A stretch of DNA of 64,000 bases from Adiantum capillus-veneris (GCA_014529385.2 CM043953.1:75168372-75232371), one strand, 5' to 3'; counted from the stretch's first letter, positions 1 to 13,256 are shown. Numbers and translations are program-made. The notes: a model not told the origin generated them from the letters alone.

Positions 1-1716
1 CATCAAAAGATAGAGGTTCCTCAATATCATGTAAGCTAGACACAGCCAAAGCATAACAATCTGATGCATAAGATGCATGGCGAGAGCCTGAACGAGTGCG
101 ACTAGACAAAGGTGCATCCAATTTACTGTCACGCAATGTATGCACCAACCATTTTGGCATACATCTAGCTTGCTCATTTTCAGCCCTTTCCTCATCAAGT
201 ACATCATATACATCTACATCAATAATAGGCTGATCTATAACATTTTTAGAAACCGCCATAGGCTGTACATTTGCCTCATTGGAATTTACATTAGTACTTC
301 CACCACTCAAAAGAGAAAAGAAAGTGTCATAAATGTCCTGTGAGCTTACATTATTGTCTCTAGTACATGACAGCAAGGGCTAAACAGAATCTTTTACAAA
401 CACAACATCCCGTGAAACCAGAATACGCTTTGTTTGTGGATAACACAACCTGTACCTTTGCTTTCAACACTATAACCAACAAAAATACATTTGACAGCCT
501 TATCATCCAATTTTTTGTGTTGTGTTTGTGGCACCAAAGACAGCATAAAACACGTATGTGCTCAATAGAAGACTTTCTATCATGCCATGCTTCATATGCA
601 GTAATAGACTGCAAAGCTTTCGTAGGACACCTGTTTAGTACATAAGTGACACACATGATGGACTCAAGCCAAAAAAAATGCGGCAAAGCTTTACTTTTAA
701 CCATACATCGTGCAATTTTCGTAAGTGACCTGTTTTTTCTCTCAGCAACACCATTTTGCTGAGGCGTATAAGACACTGCACATTGGTGTTTTATCCCACG
801 ACTAACCAGAAATGCATTAAATTTATGAGACATATACTCCCCCCCTCGATCGGAACGGAGAGTGTCCATAGTATATTTCGAGACATTTTCAACCATAGCC
901 AAAAATTGTTTGAAGCACATAAAAACTTCAGGCTTCGCTTTAACCATGCATGCCTGGAGTAATCATCAACGAAAGTCACGAAGTAAAGGTAATTTCCCAA
1001 GGACGGAGTTTGCATGGGTCCAAAAACATCACTATGCACAAGCTGCAACCTGCATGTGGCGCTAACTGAACCATCCTTTGAAAACTTAGAACGCTGCATT
1101 CTATCCAAAATACAGCCTTCACAAATATGTTTGACAGGTGCTTCAAGAGGCGGCAAAGAAGCAACCATATCAAATTTCTGCAAACGCAAAAAACATGCAA
1201 AATTCAGATGCCAAAACGTGTATGCCACAGTTTTGCATCTGAAACAGCCCTTGAATCTAAAACTGCATTTGCAAAATTTTGTCCACACTTGTCATACAAA
1301 GTGAACTTATACAGCCCACGGCACAAAAGGCCAGATGCAACAATTTCATCACCAAAACTGAGATCATGAACTATACATCTATCATCCACAAATTTGACTA
1401 CAAGTCCAAGTCTAGCAAGTGCAGATACAGACAAAAGATTTTTCTTGATCCCAGGTACATAAAGTGCATCAACAAGTATGAAAGAGCTGCCATCTGCAGT
1501 AGTAAGTACAATCTTTCCAAGTCCCTGAACCGGATAAAAGGCATTGTTGGCACAAGTGACTGAATTCCCATGAGGGACAGACTCGAGAGATGTGAACAAT
1601 TCACGATGTGAGGTAATGTGCTTTGTAGCACCATTGTCGAAATATACCACATGTGAATCTGCAGCAACTGACATACATGCATCATGGACAGCAGGATTGT
1701 AAAATGCACTCTGCAC
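1..1716 (-). pseudogene. copia pol: protease, GAG-pre-integrase, integrase, linker to RT
   Basis: The protease motif is YFDNGATKHIT, with Asn in place of the usual Ser of DSG. AKLWHTRFGI marks the GAG-pre-integrase domain, and HICEGC belongs to the zinc-binding integrase N-terminus. The integrase core follows at 947-360 with TLRSDRGGEYMS and the strongly conserved YTPQQNGVAERKNR, which includes the catalytic Glu. Positions 1-359 continue in pieces as the acidic and Ser-rich linker (PKWLVHTLRDSKLDAPLSSR) that precedes copia RT. Successive segments lie in different frames, so several indels have accumulated. The family is certain; no function remains. Confidence 0.88.
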
Positions 1717-2698
1717 TAAAAGCCCTCACATAAGACTCAACAATGGCTGCATTTGTAGTAAAATCAGCATTTACAGTGGAACCACCCTCTTTCTTCTTAG
1801 CCTCTTTGGCCTTCAACTTAGGACAATGCTTGATCAAGTGATCAGTAGCTTTACAATAATGGCAACGCATCTTCTTTTTGCCCTTATCACCAGAATTTCC
1901 AGACGAATGGTTGCCGGCATAAACATTAGAAATATATGATTTTCCACTCGCAGAGGAACTATTAGAAGTGGATGCATTGTTGTTACCACCCTTTCTTTGA
2001 GCAACAATAAAAGCCTGTTCAACTACACGTTGTCTAGTCTTGTTTTTTCTAGAAAGCGACTCTTGCAACAGCAATGTGCATAATGCATCAAACTCGGCAA
2101 CTTCAAGATTTCCTTGGGTCATAAGTCTCCAGGTACTAGCAAAAGTTTGGTAAGAATCTCGTAAGGCATCAAGAACAGTCTACACAAGGGAACTATTTGA
2201 AATGACTTCACCTGCAGAAATAAGTTGCTCATTGATATCCTTGACACTAGCAAGGAAAGTGTCCATATCATCTTCCTTATGCATAATCTTCGACTCCAGC
2301 TCTTTACGCAGCACTGAAATTTTTGCCTCGTTGCGGCTTGCATAAAGACCAGCGAGAATATCCCAAGCTTGTTTTGTAGATTTCGCTGAACGAATGTGGG
2401 TAATGGTGCGCTTCACAGACAACGCAAACAACGCATGAGCCTGCGCATCCCCTACATCCCAACGAGCTTGTTCTGCCGTAGGCAAAACAACTCTAACAGC
2501 AGCAATCCTTGCAGCAAGATCTGCAACATCGCCTACATCCTCAGAACCAGGACGTACATCAATGCCCTGCACAATATTCCAGATGTCCTTTGACACAAGA
2601 ACATGTTGCATCATGTAAGCCCACATAGGGTAATTGTCCCCATCCAATCTGTCCTCAGCAGCAAACATCTTGAACGCATTTGTGTTGTTGTCTGCCAT
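1682..2698 (-). pseudogene. copia gag (UBN2-type) with CCHC zinc knuckle
   Basis: The start is ATG at 2698 (MADNNTNAFKMF). The first part carries the copia gag pattern, including NYPMWAYMMQHVL and the AWDILAGLYASRNEAKI segment of the UBN2 family. One in-frame TAG (2177-2179) is the only interruption between gag and the knuckle. The nucleocapsid knuckle is CHYCKATDHLIKHC (CX2CX4HX4C), followed by a Lys-rich tail. After about position 1715 the frame shifts into the protease. In an intact element gag packages the RNA into virus-like particles. With a single stop over 1 kb this part is only mildly decayed. Confidence 0.88.
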
Positions 2699-3034
2699 TG
2701 TGAATGCCTACACCTAATGTGAAAACTGCCCGAAAAGAGGAGAAACGAAGCGGGAATAGCACGTGCTATATAGCACAAACCGTAGAAGATTGTAAGGGAC
2801 CTGTTATGCAGAAAACAACACTGACAGAAATTCTGCACAAAATGACGAAATAGCCTGTGCAACACTGCCTGTAGTGGAAACGGAGGCCGAAATGATCTGA
2901 GCAGACTCAGCTCTACGAGCTATCCCGAAATTTTTTTTCGATCTACGAACGCTCGCCAAAGCTCACTGAAATCAAAGAAAGTGAGCACGCGTGTGCTGAA
3001 GCTGCTGGCGACTAAGCCCGAGAGGACGCAACCT

Positions 3035-3046
3035 GCTCTGATACCA
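3035..3046 (-). other. primer binding site (initiator tRNA-Met), copia
   Basis: The minus strand reads TGGTATCAGAGC, complementary to the 3' end of plant initiator tRNA-Met. It lies two bases inside the LTR boundary and fixes the orientation of the copia element. Confidence 0.9.
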
Positions 3047-3048
3047 AT

Positions 3049-3103
3049 TGTTGGAATTAGGATTGTTCACACACATCACTACCACATGTATATGGTAACA
3101 ATC
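3049..3103 (-). repeat. truncated copia 5' LTR
   Basis: It starts at the TGTTGGAATT end typical of copia LTR termini. Homology to the minus-strand gypsy copy at 20.8 kb begins at about 3104, so only about 55 bases of the LTR survive. Confidence 0.7.
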
Positions 3104-4440
3104 GGACCTTCCGTAGAAGAAACCAAAGCATGACAGCAAATCCAAGGCAACTCGCATTGAAGTTCAAAAGAAGAACCGTTATTTCGACTGCCAATAGACC
3201 GGCCACTTCCCCAGCGACAAGGCGTGTCCAAAGCAAAAGAGGAAGCCATCTACCTCCGGTCCTCCGTACCCACGACTACTTTGGTAAAAGTCGTCGATAA
3301 TCCAAGTACTTGCCTTTTTTTTATTCAAAGATTTTTCACGTTAATGCACGTAGCTACCCGGGTTGTCGCGTTAATAAGGCTTTCTCTGGCCTGCACGATC
3401 TTCTACGCGTTAAAGGAGAGATCAATGACCATGCAGTGACAGTCTTATTCGACAACGGCTCTACTCATAATTTTATTTATTCTCGCGTGGTACAGGCACT
3501 TAAGCTCAACACGTCACCCGCAAACCATCCGTATGTGGTCCGTTGTGCGGAACATCGGAGCGATCAATGGACTGAGGTTGTGCTGCCACTCGACCTATGA
3601 ATAGCACCTTGAGCATGTAGATGTTATTTTAGGCATGCCACGGTTTTACGATAAGACAGCTTCTTTGTCTATCAATTATGCATCACATACAATTCTCTTT
3701 GAACTTGATGGTGTGTACCATGTGGTCAAGGGATCTCCTTCTTCTCTGACCGCCAATTATAATGTAAATATGCTTTCAGCTAATGAATTCAATACGTTGT
3801 CTCATGATTCCAGTGTGCAACTTGCAGTTTGTTGGGTTAAAAGTTCTGTTTGTTAATTTCCCGTCTCAATGAATTCTCTTTTTTCAAAAGGTGATGTTAC
3901 TGCATTGGAAGTTCCTGAGTCTTTGTCTGATCATGATGTAACTGGTAAGCGTTACTTAGATTCTGTTCTGGCTGAATTTACGAACGTCTTTCCGTCAATT
4001 TTACCAGATGGGCTTCCATCATCTCATGGGCCTGATTTTGATCGTAAGATAGAGCTTCTGCCCGGTGGCAACCTTATAGGTTCAACTCGAAAGAGGAAGA
4101 CGAGATAGCTAGGTAGCTTCAAGCCTATCTTGCCAAAGGTTTTATTGAACCTAGTAAGTCTCCGTGAGGCGCTCCGGTCCTTCTCGCTAAAAAGGACGGA
4201 GGAATGCGCTTCTACGTAGATTACAAAGGTCTCAATAAGGTCATCGTCAAGAATAAGTATCCATTACCTTGCATGGATGACCTTATGGATCGACTCTCGG
4301 GTGTTGGTGCTCGTTATTTCACCAAGATCGATCTACGTTCCAGATACAATCAGATACGGATACGTGATGTCCCGAAAACCATGTTTCGTACAACGTATGG
4401 ACATTACCAGTTTTTGGTTTTACCCTTTGGGTTAGCCAAC
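3104..4440 (+). pseudogene. Ty3/gypsy pol fragment: zinc knuckle, protease, RT palm
   Basis: The fragment matches the minus-strand gypsy at 20.3-20.9 kb from about 3104 onward. The zinc knuckle (ending TGHFPSDKACPK) carries a stop. The protease reads LFDNGSTHNFI (Asn for Ser in DSG). The RT contains [27 protein letters not shown] and [15 protein letters not shown], and homology ends after VLPFGLANA, before the YxDD box. Relative to the other copy about 50 bases are missing near 3600, and there are several frameshifts. It is a dead relic without LTRs. Confidence 0.88.
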
Positions 4441-5045
4441 GCTGAACCTTCCAACACTGAAGCTGTTGAAGCTGCATATGTTGAACCTCCATGGGCAACT
4501 TGTTGTTGCATTTGTTGTTAAGTACTTGCTGCACCTGCACAGGGTGGTATTAGTTATCCTCTGTTGTGAAAAATTATCCTCTTCTCTAAACTCATCTTAC
4601 AAAACGCACTTCAAGAAAGCAAAGACCTCTCACCAGATGTGCACACAAAGGACTAGTATTTCCCGGGAGTGACCAACTCTGAAAGATAGCGTCATGCACA
4701 AACCGATACAAGAGGGAAATAAAGCAATAGACACACAAGGCGCCCATGCAAACAATTGACACACCAAGCACCCACGTGACGATTGCTAGCGTCACCTCCA
4801 GACACGAGAGTTCCATGTGCAAAATAAATAAGAAAAAACTTACCATAAACTCCCACCATCGGCAGCATGTGTCCCCCATGCTCTCCTCTCTTGCTAGTAG
4901 CGTTCCATACCACCCTATGCAAGAGGGTGGAGAGCCTGCTAAGCTAGGCCATCACGGCCCCATGAGCTCTAATGGTTTTTTGCACGTTGCCATGTCGAAT
5001 GCGTTCTGGTCTGCTGGTGTGTCTCTGTGTGATCACACTTATCAC
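4441..5045. other. unassigned non-coding stretch
   Basis: The sequence after the gypsy RT breakpoint has no recognisable domain. Positions 5011-5040 resemble an internal piece of the downstream LTR (9904-9935), so part of this may be a rearranged LTR copy. No convincing gene is seen. Confidence 0.5.
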
Positions 5046-5329
5046 AGCGGGTCTATACACAGCACGTCTGCACCATCCCTGCACATCTGAGCCTCGACAC
5101 CCCATTGTACCCGTGAGTCCTGGGCTGGAGCTGAGTGTGCTGCCAAGCCAGAGTCTGTATCGGTTCTTTGAGATAGTCGAGTCATATGTTCTGGTCTACT
5201 ATTGTGTCTCTATGTGATCAGTTGTTATCTATTGTTCCTTTGTTTTCAATCTGTTTTGAGTGAGATTGTCGCGCACACTGCACTGAGGAGCACCCACTGT
5301 AGAGAGCATGACGCATTATCCACGCTACA
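5046..5329 (+). repeat. left LTR remnant of the gypsy element
   Basis: It aligns over its whole length with 9759-10042 and ends in CTACA. The true outer boundary is uncertain because the aligned part does not begin with TG. Confidence 0.75.
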
Positions 5330-5454
5330 AGTGCTCTCATTTTTGGCACACCCGGTGGGACCTCAACTGAAGTCTCACTCTCTGTTGAGATACAAATCGA
5401 GAAGCTCACTGGTTTTTACCTAGCTTCGCCGACTTTGTCTTGCACTGTGCAACC

Positions 5455-5605
5455 TGCCGGTCTGGTCCTCTCTCGCCCTGGTCCAACCAGCTCTCGTCCT
5501 GGTGTAGTCCTCCCTCGTCCCTGGTCTAGTCCCTCCTCGTCCCTAGTCCAGCCCTCCTCGTCCCTGGTCCAGCTTGGTGGTCTAGTCACTTGCCCTGGTC
5601 TAGTA
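5455..5605 (+). repeat. minisatellite in the gypsy leader
   Basis: Tandem, imperfect units of roughly 24 bases built around CTCGTCCCTGGTCCAG occupy the untranslated leader between the left LTR and the zinc-knuckle remnant. Reading frames through it are low-complexity Ser/Pro and have no independent support. Confidence 0.75.
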
Positions 5606-5634
5606 GAATCTAGACCTATGTTCAGCCAATTAAA

Positions 5635-5840
5635 GGTTGGATTTGTGGTCGTTGCATGACACATACAAGGCGGTCATTGCGGGGAGTATGGACATTATCA
5701 GAGCAAATGTCCGTTGCCAAAAGGGTCCCCCCCTTGCCGACAGTGCCCTGAAGCTAAGGATCACTATAGTAAGGACTGCCCAAAACAACGTTCATCCCAT
5801 CTGCAAGCACAAGCCAGAACCAGCAGGAGTTTACATTCCC
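5635..5840 (+). pseudogene. gypsy gag C-terminus with zinc-knuckle remnants
   Basis: One frame reads GGHCGEYGHYQSKCP and then CRQCPEAKDHYSKDCP, two Cys/His-rich knuckles typical of the end of gypsy gag. The upstream part is frameshifted. The position between the leader and the protease fits nucleocapsid. The second knuckle spacing differs slightly from CX2CX4HX4C. Confidence 0.7.
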
Positions 5841-6399
5841 AAATGTTAACCTCATCACAATAAGCACCATTCCACAAGCCCCGCCTTCCACTCTTGTAGT
5901 TGCCTCTTGAGATGGGTTGAAGCAGGTGGAAGAGCCGGCTGGTGTGCTCACACGGGCACAAAGAGCTGCTCTTGGTCTCAGCCTCCCTGGCGGTCCAACT
6001 TTTTCGTCTCCAGTCAAACTCCCCTAGTAGCTAACAAACCAGCAAGTAGTGCCGAGAGCCAACCTACCTCTCTTCTATCAGCTATTGATGGTGCTTTCAT
6101 GGAAGCAGTAGAGGACTTGCAGAAGCTTAAGATACCAGAGTAAGATCTGATCAAAAGAGAGAAGCCTACAGTAGAGTATATCTTGAAAAACACCTTTCAG
6201 CAAGTGTCACTGTACGACATGCTTCAACTTGATGCAAATTTTCGAAGTGACACCCTTTCCATCATCCAGTCTCTGTATCCTAGTGCAGGACCTAGTGGCG
6301 GGCACCTACCTATGCAGCCCTTGGAGTCCTACATGATTTCTTATCTAGTTGTTCCCCTCATCGTCTACAAAAGTCCTCGTCTCACTGTGTCTATTCTTG

Positions 6400-6720
6400 G
6401 GCATTAATTCTCAGGCATCATAGTGGATGGTGGATTTGGGATCAATCTGATGCCAGAATTCACTATGTTGGCTTTAGGTCTGCAACCTACCCGCCTTGCT
6501 CCATTCACTGTTCCATTGGCGGACCAGAGGACAGTCTATCCAGCAGGCATAGTAGATAAGGTGCCTCTGAAGGTACAAGACTTCACATTTAGCTTGGATT
6601 TTGTGGTGGTCGGTCTTCCTTAAGGTGGAGGGAGGATTTCCTTTGCATATTGGTAGACCATGGTTACGGCATACTAAGGCACTTTACGATTGGGGAAACG
6701 CCAGTGTCCCAAGCCCTACA
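6400..6720 (+). pseudogene. gypsy aspartic protease remnant
   Basis: The motif IIVDGGFGINLMP corresponds to the VDGGSG active-site loop of plant gypsy proteases. It is followed by PLADQRTVYPAGIV and, after a frameshift near 6620, by the FPLHIGRPWLR segment that closes the domain. The flanking segment 6180-6400 is less clear. Confidence 0.8.
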
Positions 6721-7960
6721 GCAGAAAGTGTGCCAGTCAAAGAAGCAAGTGTGTTAGTCCCTTATGACCATGATTCAAGTGTTCCTCTGATGGAAGCCGT
6801 CGGCCTTGGTGAACCTATAACACATCACCGAAGGAGGAAGAAATCTCCTTTGCATGAGCTCGCCAATGATCCACCCCTTTCTCTAACATCTCCGGGTCTG
6901 ACGCCCCGCCCCCTCAAAAGCACTCTGCTATGTCTGTGTCTGAATTTACCCTTCGAGGAGCTTCCACCAGAATGGTTACAAGAGGAGTATGCAAAGTTTC
7001 CAATCGACCAAACACCAACCCATGATGTCTCGAAGCTCCAAGAGGCAGCTCACTTTTCAACTTCCAAAGCACCCTCCATAGTTACACCTCCAGACCCGGT
7101 CAAACAAGACAACCTGGGCGACCCTGACAACCCTCAGCACATCCTCTTAACAGCTTTGTTATGGGAGCATCCCGCATTACTTGATCAGGTAGTTTCTTTT
7201 ATACACACATTTATAGATGTTTTTGCTTGGTCCTACAAGGATTTGGAAGGGATCCCACCAGAATTGGGTGTCCACACTATCCCTCTGGTTGAAGGGACTA
7301 AGCCTGTCAGAGGCCGAGCTTACAAGCTCAAACCAAAGTATGCAGAGGCTGTCAAGTCAGAGCTCGAAAAAATGCAAGAGGCATGGATCATTGTACCCGT
7401 GGAGCACTCCAAGTGGTTATGACCCATGGTGATAGCGCCTAAGAAGCAGTCCAATAGAATCCGTGTGTGCGTCGATTACCGCGCTTTGAACAAGGTAACT
7501 ATCGCACCTGGTTTTCCCACACCTTTCACTGAGCGAGTGCTAGAAGATGTAGCAGGGCATGTATTGTACAGTTTCATGGATGGGTTCAGTGGATACAATC
7601 AGTTGGGCATCCATCCATGTGATCAGATTAAAACGGCTTTCGTGACTTCCTAGGGTATTTTTATCTACACTAGGATGTCGTTTGGGTTGAAAAACGCTCT
7701 ACCTTCCTTCAATCGAGCAGTATATCTCATATTCTGTCCTTTTCTTACGGATCATCTTCGCATCTTCATGGACGATTTTTCGACCTTCTCAGGTGCTCAA
7801 TGTTCCACCCCAGTGGAAAATCTAGAGGAGCATCTCGCTCAGCTCTCTGTTGTCTTCCTCAGGTGCAGAGAGGCACACCTAAAGCTCAATCCTAACAAAT
7901 GTCATTTTTTATCACTGAGGGCACACTTTTAGGCCATGTGATGGTCTTTACTGCTTAATA
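6721..7960 (+). pseudogene. gypsy linker and reverse transcriptase remnant
   Basis: After a Pro-rich linker, RT begins near 7200 with FIDVFAWSYKDLEGIPPEL. KPKYAEAVKSELEKM, VCVDYRALNKVT, FMDGFSGYNQL, TRMSFGLKNALPSFNRA and the catalytic-loop variant RIFMDDFSTFS follow. Stops interrupt at 7420-7422 and 7651-7653. Similarity ends after LKLNPNKCHFLSLRAHF and the following GHV. The thumb, RNase H and integrase are absent, so a deletion follows at about 7960. Confidence 0.88.
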
Positions 7961-8209
7961 AAGAACATAACTTGTGGGTTTCATCAGATCCTCTTTACAT
8001 CATTGCAGACTAGGGCAAAAAGGTTTAGAGCACAAGTGCACTCACCTCAATCTAGCTTCCAATGTTTTGCCGCGACACTGTTGGCTTGGGTGATAAACAT
8101 CCGCATCAACCCTCTTGAAGTGGATGAGGATGCAGCATTGCCACCGTAAGCAAAAAGAAAGTCTCTTGGCACAAATGATCAGAAGAAGAAACAAAAGAAA
8201 AGAGTCAAA

Positions 8210-9011
8210 GTGGTCAAAGATACGGCAAAGACACTACGACCTCTGCCATTTTCAGAGAGCCAGACTCGGGTGACACATCCTTCACGACGTCCTTCTTCTA
8301 CCTCCGTCTCCGTCTCTACAGTGCCGGGGGCCGTCGGGAGCTCCGTTGTTCTTGGTACGCCCACTCTTGTTACTGAGGCGGTCTCTCTTTCACAGATACC
8401 TCTCCCTACTGCCCCTGTCTACTACCACTGTTACCACACCTTTCTCAGCACCAGTGGTATCCTCGTCATTCTCTCCCATCTCCAGCTCACCCAGGGAACC
8501 AGCTACCATTGTCACCTCGACAACCACTGCAGTGCCTCTTGGGCACCCTACTACTACTGTCACCCCGACATCGCCTGCAGTGCCTCTTGGGCACTCTACA
8601 CCTCCAAGTGCTACTATTGCTTCTTCCAATGGAAGTAACTCTACTTCATTGTTCAAAATCTCTGAAGAGAACCTGCAAGAGTCAAGAAATGCTATCGCAA
8701 TGATTGAACTTGGTACCGAGAAATTAGCAACTACCCACCAGAAGCACTCGACCACATGTGCGGCCATGGAAGGCTGCTTGCGAGTTACAGAGAGTGCCAT
8801 TGCTGATAGAGATGCTACCATTTTCGCCCTGGGTCAGGCTCTCCATGTAAAGTCACAAATAATTGATGACCTCAAAGCTCAAATGCAAGGATTTCAGGAC
8901 ATGCTAGTCCAAGGGGACATGGGGTTTCAGCAGCAGCCTCAGGCTACCATGGGATATGGGTGGGTTCGTCCCGCTAGATCAGTACAGACGCCCATGGGAT
9001 ATGGAGAGTAG
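8210..9011 (+). pseudogene. Ser/Thr/Pro-rich and coiled-coil reading frame downstream of RT
   Basis: Two overlapping frames (8210-8455, then 8346-9011) together give a Thr/Ser/Pro-rich segment with repeated TTVTPT- and VPLGHST-like stretches. A helical region with heptad-like spacing (ISEENLQESRNAIAMIELGTE to LKAQMQGFQDMLVQ) and a Gln/Gly/Tyr-rich tail follow. It lies inside the gypsy element where RNase H and integrase would be expected. It could be a gag-like or accessory ORF of the element, or the gag of a related element recombined into place. I do not recognise the family. Confidence 0.45.
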
Positions 9012-9758
9012 AGTCATCGACAGTTTGGGGGAGGTGCTCCATCACAGCAACAGTTTGACTACTACCCTTAGGGATTTCAGCAGCCTGGCACCTTTGGCTC
9101 CTAACCACACGTCATCCTCACAGACGGCTCTTTGTGACGGCTTCGCAGGCGCACATCGACATGGGAGTGCTAGTCGGTAGCCTCAGTACACTTCAGGCCA
9201 AGTACTCCCATTCGCCGAGCAGCAGGTGGCTGCTCCTTTCGCTGAGAGTTGGTTTGCGAAGAGCACTCATAGAGTCCAGAGTTTTCCCATCGGTCTGATG
9301 GCTCCACCACCAGAGTCTGATACTTCGGGTGCATCAATAGCCACAACTCTATCTCTTGGATGACAGATTCAAGAGCTCACCATTGTACATATGCAGAACC
9401 TAGTGGTTTTCTTTCACAGCTTTTCAATATTCCTCTCATAGAGACGATGAGCAGTCTTGTGGTGGGCAACCTGTAGCAGGCTACAGTGTCACTTTCACAA
9501 GACACACAGTTAGTACAATTGGTCTGGTTTGGTTCACACTAGACGGACTCTCTGGGCTGGACAGTGACACGTGGCAGGGATACGGACGGTGGCCTAGTGG
9601 ACATCGTGGCCAGGTCACCACCACACAGTTTGGGGATAGACTTAGATGGCTGACATTTATGAGCCGTTCGTGGCTCTTTATGGTTGTACATATGAGGAAT
9701 AGTTGTTGGGTCATGATTATCTTCTTCTTCATATATGGTCAAACGTCGTCGTTTCGGT
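9012..9758 (+). other. 3' untranslated region of the gypsy element
   Basis: No credible reading frame is seen. It lies between the coiled-coil frame and the right LTR remnant. A clear polypurine tract next to the LTR is not visible, in keeping with decay. Confidence 0.45.
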
Positions 9759-10042
9759 AGCGGGTCTATACACAGCATGTCTGCACCATCCCTGCACATC
9801 TGAGCCTCGACACCCAATTGCACCCGTGAGTCCTGGGCTGGAGCTGAGTGTGCTGCCACGCCAGAGTCTGTATCGGTTCTTTGAAATAGTTGAGTCGTAT
9901 GTTCTGGTCTGTTGTTGTGTCTCTGTGTGATCAGTTGTTATCTATTGTTCCTTTGTTTTCAGTCTGTTTTGAGTGAGATTGACGCGCACATTGCACTGAG
10001 GAGCACCCATTGTAGAGAGCACGACAAATTATCCGCACTACA
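9759..10042 (+). repeat. right LTR remnant of the gypsy element
   Basis: It is the partner of 5046-5329, of equal length and ending in CTACA, with scattered substitutions. Confidence 0.75.
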
Positions 10043-10045
10043 CCA

Positions 10046-10140
10046 CACCAGATGTCTCATAAATGAGACCTCGGTCCTAATTATAGGACCTCTTAACCTC
10101 CCTTCAACTAAGGGTGAGTTCACATGCACAGTCAGTTCAC
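10046..10140 (-). repeat. fragment shared with the LTR region at 22.5 kb
   Basis: It resembles 22511-22600: GATGTCTC, an AAATGAGAC block, the near-palindrome GTCCTAATTATAGGAC (TATA-like core) and TAACC follow in the same order. It probably represents a promoter portion of the LTR belonging to the gypsy family at 20.3-22.6 kb. Confidence 0.55.
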
Positions 10141-11741
<1,601 letters not shown>

Positions 11742-12862
11742 GAAGTTTATTTAATACTTTGTATTTATTTTTTCACATTTATTTTCACACATTCACACTT
11801 TTCACACTTAGTACTTTAGTACTAAGGTACCCAGACTTTGTAACAGATTCACCACTTTTGTATCAGTTTGGTCTCATAGGTCATTCTGGCCTTTTTGAAG
11901 ACGTTAATATAACATTTCATTTCTCTCTCTCTCTCTCATGATAGCCTGCATGTGTACAAAATACAAACAAATAGAAACACGGGAATGGATCAAAGGAGAA
12001 CTACGACCTACAACTTGAAATTATAACGACCTTTAAGTGTACAGCAAGGGGCTAAAACTTCGATCTCGAACTCAATCCCATTTCTTTAGCAAGGCCTTCT
12101 TTGTAAGAAAGACTTTACCTGGCTAAATTGGTTGTGTGATGGTAACATACCATCTCCAAGCCTTGTAAAAAATTTCAATAATTGATCCCTGTATTTTTTA
12201 GCAATTATAATTAGCTGATCTTTATAATCCTCATCAGGTTAGAAAGATTTGAACTTACAATAATACAGAGTTCTTGACAAGATTGAAACAATAGCACAAA
12301 ATGCATAAGCAAAAGGCATAAATATACTCCAAAAAGAGAAAAGCAGCAATAGAAATCAAAGAAAGAAGTAGATTGAAAAAAAGAGAGCTAGCTTGATAAA
12401 AATCTTGTTTTTTACAATCAACCTTTGAATTTACTCAAACCAAATAATCTTTGGACTTTGCTCACTGCTGCTAAGCAAAGAGTTTGAGCAAACGCACCAT
12501 GAAACTTGAAATGCAAACGACAGAGATCTGTGTATTAAAAGTTTATCACTCATGAATTCTGTTTGAGCCAAAAAAAGAAAGTTGTTGTTTCCCCTCTGTG
12601 TACATACTCCCTTGTGGTAGGGGTTGATGTAGCCCACTAGGTGGGTTTTTTAACTAATAGAAGGATTATACCCAAATTTTTTAAAAAAAGTGTGTGATTT
12701 TTAAATAGGATGTTGTCAATGAAATTGAAACTTCATTTTAATGAAAAAACAGTTATACCTCCCTTTTAGGAAGCACCTTTCTACTTACCTCTTGCATAGG
12801 TATATCTTGAAGAGCACAAGCATTATACATACAGGCTTAGGAGTACAAATAGCTATTTCTTT
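11742..12862. other. no gene seen
   Basis: AT-rich sequence with a short (CT)n run near 11921-11937. Nothing coding is supported. It ends at the 8-bp target duplication of the hAT element. Confidence 0.5.
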
Positions 12863-12870
12863 GTACTACT

Positions 12871-12882
12871 CATAGTTTTTTC
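12871..12882 (+). repeat. hAT left terminal inverted repeat
   Basis: CATAGTTTTTTC pairs perfectly with the complement of 15955-15966. It is immediately preceded by the target duplication GTACTACT. Confidence 0.95.
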
Positions 12883-13256
12883 CAGGCGCGTCCGATTGCC
12901 CAATCGGGCTTCCTCACGCGTGCGCGCATGGTTGCCGCATGGTTCAGCTTTTCGGACGCGAGCAGGGCATTTTTTATGCGCTCGCAAAAAAGCCCCTGAT
13001 TTGTCAAATGAGGCCCAAAACACCTCTGCGCGAATTGTTAAAAACCTGCAGCCATCCCGTTTCTGCACAGAGAGCCCCCATCAAAGCTTGAGAGCCGAGA
13101 GGACTCGAGACCGCAAGCTGGGAGCCCTACCCAGTGCCCACACACTCTCCCGCGCGCGGCTGATTCTTCACCTACGCCGTCCGTTACTCGTGAGGCCTCC
13201 ACTTTGTCAAGGTTTGCAACTTTGCAGTGTGCACCTTGCAAGTTTGCAGAATCCAT

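Larger units (their letters stand above)
1..3103 (-). mobile_element. Ty1/copia retrotransposon, 5' portion, degenerate
   Basis: The element reads right to left: an LTR remnant, primer site, gag, CCHC knuckle, protease, integrase and the linker that precedes RT. RT, RNase H and the 3' LTR lie beyond the left window edge. The 5' LTR is cut off after about 55 bases, where a gypsy fragment on the opposite strand begins, so this end was truncated by a rearrangement or a later insertion. Frames are broken but domain order is canonical for copia (protease-integrase-RT). Confidence 0.9.
5046..10042 (+). mobile_element. degenerate Ty3/gypsy retrotransposon with paired LTR remnants
   Basis: Two 284-base direct repeats (5046-5329 and 9759-10042) flank a leader, zinc-knuckle, protease and RT remnants, and a Ser/Thr/Pro-rich region. 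Just inside the left repeat is TTTGGCACACCCGGTGGGAC, resembling the conserved segment next to the 5' LTR of many plant gypsy elements. RNase H and integrase are not recognisable, so the centre has been deleted or replaced. No clean target duplication was found. Confidence 0.8.

Noticed and set aside
3035-3046. tRNA gene fragments at the GCTCTGATACCA sites (also 18279, 34846, 57233, 60335, 61312, 63879)
   Set aside because: Only 12 bases match a tRNA 3' end and each abuts an LTR, so they are primer binding sites. No cloverleaf is present.
8390-8821. 143-codon minus-strand frame
   Set aside because: It is a shadow of the Thr/Pro-rich plus-strand frame.
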